A DNA stretch of 28,894 bases, taken from NCBI GenBank assembly GCA_002314445.1, contig DCFX01000082.1, forward strand, positions 3,817 through 32,710, written 5' to 3'. Below the pieces are notes generated by a model. The model was not told the origin of the DNA, searched no databases, and worked only from the letters and a program-made list of their open reading frames with translations. The position numbers and the translations under genes were made by a program. Positions 25,077 to 28,894 of the stretch are shown piece after piece. Origin of the DNA: Treponema sp. UBA1793. Its GTDB lineage: Bacteria > Spirochaetota > Spirochaetia > Treponematales > Treponemataceae. Numbering within the stretch: position 1 is the first letter of the stretch; the number at the start of each line of letters is the position of its first letter.

Positions 25077-25105
25077 TTGCTTTCCGTGTAGTGATATGCT
25101 ATATT
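25077..25105 (+). promoter_or_regulatory. Promoter of the DUF2188 gene
   Basis: TTGCTT (25077-25082), a 17-base spacer, and TATATT (25100-25105) preceded by TG form a good extended -10 promoter. The expected 5' leader of about 60 bases contains a small hairpin, GGATTG-ATTTA-CAATCC, at 25118-25134. Confidence 0.55.
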
Positions 25106-25170
25106 TAACGGGATGAAGGATTGATTTACAATCCGTTTCCCGGGTTTACGTCGTAACTGGAGGCAGGTAA

Positions 25171-25377
25171 ATGACAAGAACATATCATATTGTTCCTTCC
25201 GTTCAGGGGAAATGGTCTGTTCTGAAAGGCGGTTCCGACAGAGCAATCCGGAATTTTTCCAATGAATATACAGCAATAGAATACGCGAAAAAAATTGCAG
25301 ACAAGGAGGCTGTTCCCCTTTATCTGCATCGAAAAGACGGTTCTGTTGTAACAAAAATATCAGAAATTAAGATATGA
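25171..25377 (+). CDS. DUF2188 family protein
   Basis: This encodes 68 residues and spans a whole DUF2188 domain: YHIVPSVQGKWSVLKGG, then RAIRNFSNEYTAIEYAKKIA, then PLYLHRKDGSVVTK. The pattern (His-x-Val-Pro, Gly-x-Trp-x-Val, an Ala-rich helix, then His-x-x-Asp-Gly) is typical. The biochemical role of the family is not known. GGAGG stands 7 bases before the ATG. Its stop overlaps the next start as ATGA, so the downstream deoxyribosyltransferase-like gene is probably translated by coupling, and the two products may act together. Confidence 0.8.
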   Translation: MTRTYHIVPSVQGKWSVLKGGSDRAIRNFSNEYTAIEYAKKIADKEAVPLYLHRKDGSVVTKISEIKI

Positions 25378-25969
25378 CAGTCTTTATAAACTGTCCGTTT
25401 GATGAACAATATAATTCCATGTTGAAGGCTATGATATTTACTTTTAAGTATTATGGCTTTAAAACGAGCATATCATCAGATACAGATGACTGCATGGAAG
25501 ACAGGCTTACTAAAATTACAAAAAAATAAAAGAATCAGATATAAGTGTCCATGATTTATCACGAATAAAATCTACAAGAAAGAATGAGTACTACAGGCTT
25601 AATATGCCTTTCGAATTGGGAATTGATTACGGAATAAGGCAGGAAAGTCATTCATATAAGAGAATACTTGTTCTTGAAGGTGAAAGACGAAGCTATAGTA
25701 TAGCCCTGTCCGACATTGCCAGCAGGGATATTCATGCACATGAAAATAAACCGGAAAAACTTGTAGGCGTTATCAGAGACTGGTTAATCAACAATGAAAT
25801 GACAAAGAACAGGGATGGAGAAAGAAAGATTTGGGCATATTATCTCAACTTTCAGGCATTTCTTTTTGAAGAACTTGTCAGTATACGGGGATTTAGTGAG
25901 GAAGATACAGAAAAAATCAGTGTAAAAGGATATACTGAATTAGTTGAAAAATGGAAAGAAAATCAATAG
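25374..25969 (+). CDS. Nucleoside 2-deoxyribosyltransferase-like protein, reading frame split at a 7-A run
   Basis: Two reading frames together encode one continuous protein of about 198 residues. The first (25374-25529) gives MTVFINCPFDEQYNSMLKAM and onward to TKITKK, then TAA. Shifting by -1 at the seven As (25520-25526) continues as IKESDISVHDLSR through NMPFELGIDYG to a stop at 25969. FxNCPFD near the start and NMPxELG (Glu81) resemble the nucleoside 2-deoxyribosyltransferase/TIR-like fold, in which the Glu of an ELG motif is the nucleophile. The family call is moderate. The heptamer is read as A_AAA_AAA directly before the stop, which is a known type of bacterial -1 slippery site. The gene could therefore be frameshift-expressed, broken, or affected by a homopolymer sequencing error. 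Confidence 0.7.
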
Positions 25970-26221
25970 TTTCGTCATACTAATAATTTTCAGCTGTGTT
26001 TTCCGTACTGTCTGTATCCCTGAACAGGTTCAACCTGTATTCCCCGGGGACGGTTTCCCCTCATCCCCATCCGTCGTGTTTTACACCCTGCATTCCACTC
26101 CTGTGCATGCGGCTTCCCTTTCCACTCATGCGTCAGCAGGTAAAAAAACGGCACTCTATGTCAGAAAGCTGTATCCACCCGGAAATACAATAAGTGAAGA
26201 ACAGTAAAATTATCAGCTAAA

Positions 26222-26240
26222 ATGTAATATGATATCACAT
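26222..26240 (-). terminator. Possible terminator of the hemerythrin gene
   Basis: ATGTAATAT (26222-26230) and ATATCACAT (26232-26240) form a near-perfect palindrome three bases past the hemerythrin stop codon. On the minus strand it is followed by a short TTTT. The loop is very tight, so the call is weak. The rest of 25970-26242 contains only a small hairpin near 26022 (ACAGGT/ACCTGT) and an unsupported ORF. Confidence 0.3.
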
Positions 26241-26242
26241 CT

Positions 26243-26653
26243 TTATTTATTCGTTTTTACATGTTTGTATAGTGCAACATATTTTTTATCTTCAATCTGA
26301 ATATGATAAATAAACCAGCTCTTTACTTCATTGATTACATCCTTAGAAACGACAGGTTTATTAATTAAAAATTTTTCTTTGAAGTTTTCAATTCTGTTTT
26401 CGATATCTGAATGCATCTTTTTCTGATCAATCAATGCTGAATATCCTATATCCTGCATCAGTTTTACTTCTTGTGAAAAGTGGTAATGCGTATAATCAAT
26501 TGCTTCATTCAGAAGTGTAAGAAGTTGATCTTGCGTATTCTGACAAACAAGTCCCTCGTAAAAGTGGCTCAGTAATTCAAAACAGTGTCTATGCTGTTCA
26601 TCCATTTCAGGAATACCGAATTCATATTCTGCAGACCATTTTAAAAAAGCCAT
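26243..26653 (-). CDS. Bacteriohemerythrin (oxygen-binding di-iron protein)
   Basis: This encodes 136 residues, the usual length of a single-domain bacteriohemerythrin. The four-helix di-iron motifs are visible: DEQH (His21), HYHFSQE (His58 and Glu62), KKMH (His81) and YHIQIED (His117 and Asp122). The usual seventh ligand, a His four residues before His81, is Gln77 here (DQKKMH). The protein probably binds or senses O2 in the cytoplasm of an anaerobe. AAAGGAG stands about 8 bases before the ATG. A promoter with -10 CATAAT and -35 TTGAAA lies just upstream. No signalling domain is attached, and the neighbours do not explain its role. Confidence 0.9.
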   Translation of the reverse strand: MAFLKWSAEYEFGIPEMDEQHRHCFELLSHFYEGLVCQNTQDQLLTLLNEAIDYTHYHFSQEVKLMQDIGYSALIDQKKMHSDIENRIENFKEKFLINKPVVSKDVINEVKSWFIYHIQIEDKKYVALYKHVKTNK

Positions 26654-26685
26654 AATCTACTCTCCTTTAAAATCAGCATACTATA

Positions 26686-26713
26686 ATTATGATTCAAAAA
26701 AAATATTTTTCAA
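26686..26713 (-). promoter_or_regulatory. Promoter of the hemerythrin gene
   Basis: On the minus strand, TTGAAA (26713-26708), a 16-base spacer and CATAAT (26691-26686) lie about 33 bases before the start codon. Confidence 0.5.
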
Positions 26714-27064
26714 TTTTATTAACACAAAATAATGATGTCCGTATGCCCCCATGACTATGAACACAAGAGGGCACAGATGGAAACGGAAAAGACAATCAAC
26801 AATTATAGTCAAGAAATTATTACGCGGAAACAAGACTGCCTGTTGAGTTCCATGTATGCAGATATCTGAAAAGCAATCTTTAATTTTCCATTCAGCGTAT
26901 AAAATTAAAGCTCATCTATCCAGTCAGAACCAGTTTTCACATTTGTACAATTTAATTTTCATAAATATTTATTAATCATGTTGTATATTCATTATTGCCA
27001 GTCAAAATAATATGACCGACCAAACAGCTTCTTGCTGCCTGAATTTATTTCAAGGAGTCATTCT
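26714..27064. other. Intergenic region with an AT-rich inverted repeat
   Basis: I see no gene here. A perfect 10-bp inverted repeat, CTTTAATTTT (26878-26887) and AAAATTAAAG (26901-26910), has a 13-base loop and belongs to neither gene's coding region. A weak plus-strand promoter may be present for the Met-rich gene (TTGTAC at 26943-26948, 17 bases, TATTTA at 26966-26971; or TATATT at 26984-26989 without a good -35). Confidence 0.4.
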
Positions 27065-27562
27065 ATGAACAAATCTTTACTAAAACGCCTCGCAATTGTA
27101 ACCTTGGTTGTATTTGCGACACTTCCACTATTTGCAAAACAGCCGGCAGACAAAAACATGCATGGGGATAAAGACATGCCGGAACAATATGACAATTCAG
27201 ATAACATGCACAGTCAGGAAAACGGACGTCCCATGGGCATGGAAATGATGAAGGTAAGAACGATGGGAGTTGTTACATCTGTAGACAAAGACATAATCAC
27301 TATTACAGACGCTGATGGGAAGAATATACAGATTCATGTAAATCCGTTTACAAGAATAATAAAACAGCCATTAGAAATGCAGCAAGGTTCTAAAGAGATC
27401 CCTGATGAAAAACAGAATGGCAAACCTGAAGGAAAACAACCTGATATGGCATCAATCCAAGACATAACACAAGACAGTTGGATTCTTGTTTCAAGTTTTG
27501 ATACAGGTACCACAGTTATTGAAGCAAGATTTATCATGCTTGCTGCTCCTGCTAAAAAATAG
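27065..27562 (+). CDS. Exported Met-rich protein with DUF5666-like beta domain
   Basis: This encodes about 165 residues. I chose the ATG at 27065, because AAGGAG lies 7 bases before it and the protein then starts with a signal peptide (MNKSLLKRLAIVTLVVFATL, cut after LFA). The earlier in-frame ATG at 27032 has no ribosome site. Residues about 25-65 are rich in Met, His, Asp and Asn (MHGDKDM, NMHSQ, PMGMEMMK), which might bind Cu or another soft metal; that is inference. From residue about 68, the strand pattern GVVTSVDKDIITITDADGKNIQIHVN resembles the small beta-barrel of DUF5666-type proteins. The protein ends in a second strand pair (DSWILVSSFD, TVIEARFIML). It is a single-gene unit closed by a strong terminator. 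Confidence 0.75.
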   Translation: MNKSLLKRLAIVTLVVFATLPLFAKQPADKNMHGDKDMPEQYDNSDNMHSQENGRPMGMEMMKVRTMGVVTSVDKDIITITDADGKNIQIHVNPFTRIIKQPLEMQQGSKEIPDEKQNGKPEGKQPDMASIQDITQDSWILVSSFDTGTTVIEARFIMLAAPAKK

Positions 27563-27590
27563 ATAAGATACACAGTAATTATTTCCAAAG

Positions 27591-27634
27591 AGAGGCTGTC
27601 CCAAAAAATCACTACGGGACAACCTCTTTCTTTT
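27591..27634 (+). terminator. Rho-independent terminator after the Met-rich gene
   Basis: AGAGGCTGTCCC (27591-27602) pairs with GGGACAACCTCT (27616-27627) with one mismatch, and TTCTTTT follows. It lies 28 bases past the stop. On the minus strand the mismatch becomes a G-U pair, so it might also act for transcripts coming from the right. Confidence 0.75.
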
Positions 27635-27810
27635 ATATATAATATTAACAAAAGAAAATGAAGATATGTTTTTATTCTGCGCGATAACAAAGCTGAAAAC
27701 GCAGCTTGCAATATAAAGCCGGTTTTATGACGGTTAATCCGACTGATTCCGCAGACAGCACAACAGGAACTCCGGCGCAGACGGTAAATGTAAACGGTAA
27801 AGTATGTACA

Positions 27811-28059
27811 TCACATAAGCAGAATACAGCTAATATATTTGTCGGGGATATAACAGATACAGATTTCCGCAAAATCAGGCTGCCCTGTTCCGGGGCACAA
27901 CGACGTAAATTTCGGGCAGTTCAGCATGACCATATAGTCGTTGTCCGGATGTTTATTCGGGAACCGCTCCAGCAGTTCCGGTGTGTAATCATACTCATAC
28001 CTTGTATCTTTGTTGCCAAGCAGCGTAACGCCTTCCAGTTCTTCTTTTGTCCGGCTCAT
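27811..28059 (-). pseudogene. queF: Truncated queF (7-cyano-7-deazaguanine reductase)
   Basis: The start at 28059 has AGGAG 6 bases upstream, which supports it over the ATG at 28134. The 82 predicted residues match the first half of short QueF enzymes, which reduce preQ0 to preQ1 in queuosine synthesis: LLGN, FPNKHPDNDY, then NCPKFTSLCPGTGQPDFAEI, with catalytic Cys55 and Asp62. QueF similarity stops after CYIPDK (about 27838). The remaining residues are unrelated, and a stop follows. The NADPH-site motif E(S/L)K(S/A)xK and the whole C-terminal half are missing, so the product cannot be a normal QueF. The sequence replacing the 3' half is not recognised. I see no QueF second half elsewhere in the window. 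Confidence 0.75.
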
Positions 28060-28427
28060 AAATGCTCCTGGTTTTACTTTAAGACAGGATGGATTTCGAA
28101 CTGTCTGTTTTTCATGAACACATACATATTCCACAGAAAAACTGCCGGTACTCTATCACAAAAACACATAAAAGAAACAGTACATTTATTTGGAGAGAGA
28201 GAACCCCTCTACTTTCAAAGCGCACGGACATACGCACCTGCTTTGTCCGTGCTCTCTCTCCAAACCACTTACTTTTCCCAGCATGACCAGGGGATACCCC
28301 TGGACCCCGTCTTTCGATTCTTCTAAACGACGCTTCTTAGCACATGGCATTCAGGTAAACAGATACTTTGCATATCGTGTGTAAAAAGAAATGCAGAGGG
28401 AAAAACAAGTCCGCATGCGACCAATAA
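28060..28427. other. Intergenic region with nested inverted repeats
   Basis: No gene is supported here. GGAGAGAGAG (28192-28201) pairs with CTCTCTCTCC (28252-28261) around an inner stem, GCACGGACA (28222-28230) with TGTCCGTGC (28244-28252). A second hairpin, CCAGGGG-ATA-CCCCTGG, lies at 28287-28303. They lie past the 3' end of the SGNH gene and could end its transcript, or they could be members of an interspersed repeat family. Confidence 0.5.
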
Positions 28428-28894
28428 TCATGCCGGCTGAACAGAACGCCTCACAGCAAAATCCGTTTCCTTCATAACTTTTTCAAAAAAATGAAACAAA
28501 AACGCATGTCCCTCTTTGTTCAAATGAATACCGTCATTGCATATAAGCTTCTGATAATTACGCTCCGCAAGAAAAGCGCTCCTGATATCGAGCAGAAAAC
28601 AATTCATTCTGAGTGCCAGATTTGCAGCTGATTCGGAATACATTTCCTGCCAGCGGTAAAGAAATCCCTCATCACCAAGAAAATCACGTATAACATTTTT
28701 ATCGCGATGCTCTGAAATCGTTTTAAAATACCGCTCCGGAACAAGCGGCGGTAACGTCATTATTACCGGTTTGATACTATTTTTATATAAAAGCTCAATC
28801 ATATCCTTCATATATGCAACATATGTATTGAGCGGTGTACGGGGACTATGCTCTTTTTCCGGTTCCCTGCAAAGTGCATCCCAATCATAGTCAC
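28428..28894 (-). CDS. SGNH/GDSL-type esterase or lipase, 5' end outside the window
   Basis: The reading frame is open to the right edge, so the N-terminus with the GDS motif is missing. The visible part (about 154 residues) begins DYDWDALCRE, followed by PRTPLNTYVAYMKDMI, VIMTLPPLVPERYF, RWQEMYSESAANLALRM and the final catalytic block DGIHLNKEGH, whose Asp and His complete the Ser-Asp-His triad of SGNH hydrolases. It probably hydrolyses an ester such as an acetylated sugar or lipid; the substrate cannot be read from the sequence. The predicted C-terminus is normal for the family. Nested hairpins follow the stop. Confidence 0.85.
   Translation of the reverse strand, partial: DYDWDALCREPEKEHSPRTPLNTYVAYMKDMIELLYKNSIKPVIMTLPPLVPERYFKTISEHRDKNVIRDFLGDEGFLYRWQEMYSESAANLALRMNCFLLDIRSAFLAERNYQKLICNDGIHLNKEGHAFLFHFFEKVMKETDFAVRRSVQPA

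Noticed and set aside
25073..25354. Minus-strand ORFs of 93 and 67 codons over the DUF2188 gene
   Set aside because: They are antisense to a clear DUF2188 domain with promoter and ribosome site, and have no recognisable features.
25944..26207. An 87-codon plus-strand ORF starting with TTG and a hydrophobic stretch
   Set aside because: It has no ribosome site and overlaps the end of the deoxyribosyltransferase-like gene. The remainder is low in recognisable sequence. It may be a decayed remnant but cannot be supported.
27681..27750. Possible integron attC site around AAGCTG/CAGCTT and GGTTAATCC
   Set aside because: The conserved RYYYAAC and GTTRRRY ends are not present, and the hairpin has only a 6-bp stem.
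27706..28326. A 206-codon plus-strand ORF
   Set aside because: Most of it is antisense to the queF remnant and to the palindromic region. Only its first 45 codons lie in unexplained sequence, and no start signal is visible.

Overview
The window looks like chromosome from a host-associated spirochaete, most likely a Treponema. This is inferred from gene content, not from a marker gene: a spirochaete-style lipobox (LFFTGC) on a lipoprotein with InlB-type repeats, OmpL47-like Ig repeats in a giant exported protein, a single-domain bacteriohemerythrin, and many small intergenic palindromes. No rRNA, tRNA or CRISPR array was seen.

Left and centre (about 154-22221, minus strand) hold one tightly packed set of four genes for exported proteins. 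In transcription order these are a propeller-like secreted protein (20770-22221), a giant protein of about 5176 residues (5247-20777), a protein with two NlpC/P60-like domains (1416-5243) and a protein with a C-terminal SH3 domain (154-1419). The three junctions are an 8-base overlap, a 3-base gap and a 4-base GTGA overlap, so translation is probably coupled. All four begin with signal peptides. Together they suggest an envelope or surface module: a long beta-rich rod, a possible peptidoglycan-cleaving enzyme and a possible wall-binding SH3 protein. This joint role is inference.

Upstream of the operon is a palindrome-rich element of about 131 bp (22249-22379). It has terminal inverted repeats and a flanking TAAT duplication, and it separates the operon from a separately promoted InlB-repeat lipoprotein gene (22463-24340).

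The right part (24639-28894) is AT-rich and carries small unrelated genes. They are a Cys-rich TIGR04076-like protein divergent from a DUF2188 gene; a nucleoside-deoxyribosyltransferase-like gene coupled to DUF2188 and split by a 7-A run; a bacteriohemerythrin with one unusual iron-ligand position; a Met-rich exported protein ending in a strong terminator; a truncated queF; and, running off the right edge, an SGNH/GDSL hydrolase.

Base composition changes sharply inside the operon genes. Sample 60-base lines range from about 25% to 65% GC, which suggests mosaic assembly or strong internal selection.
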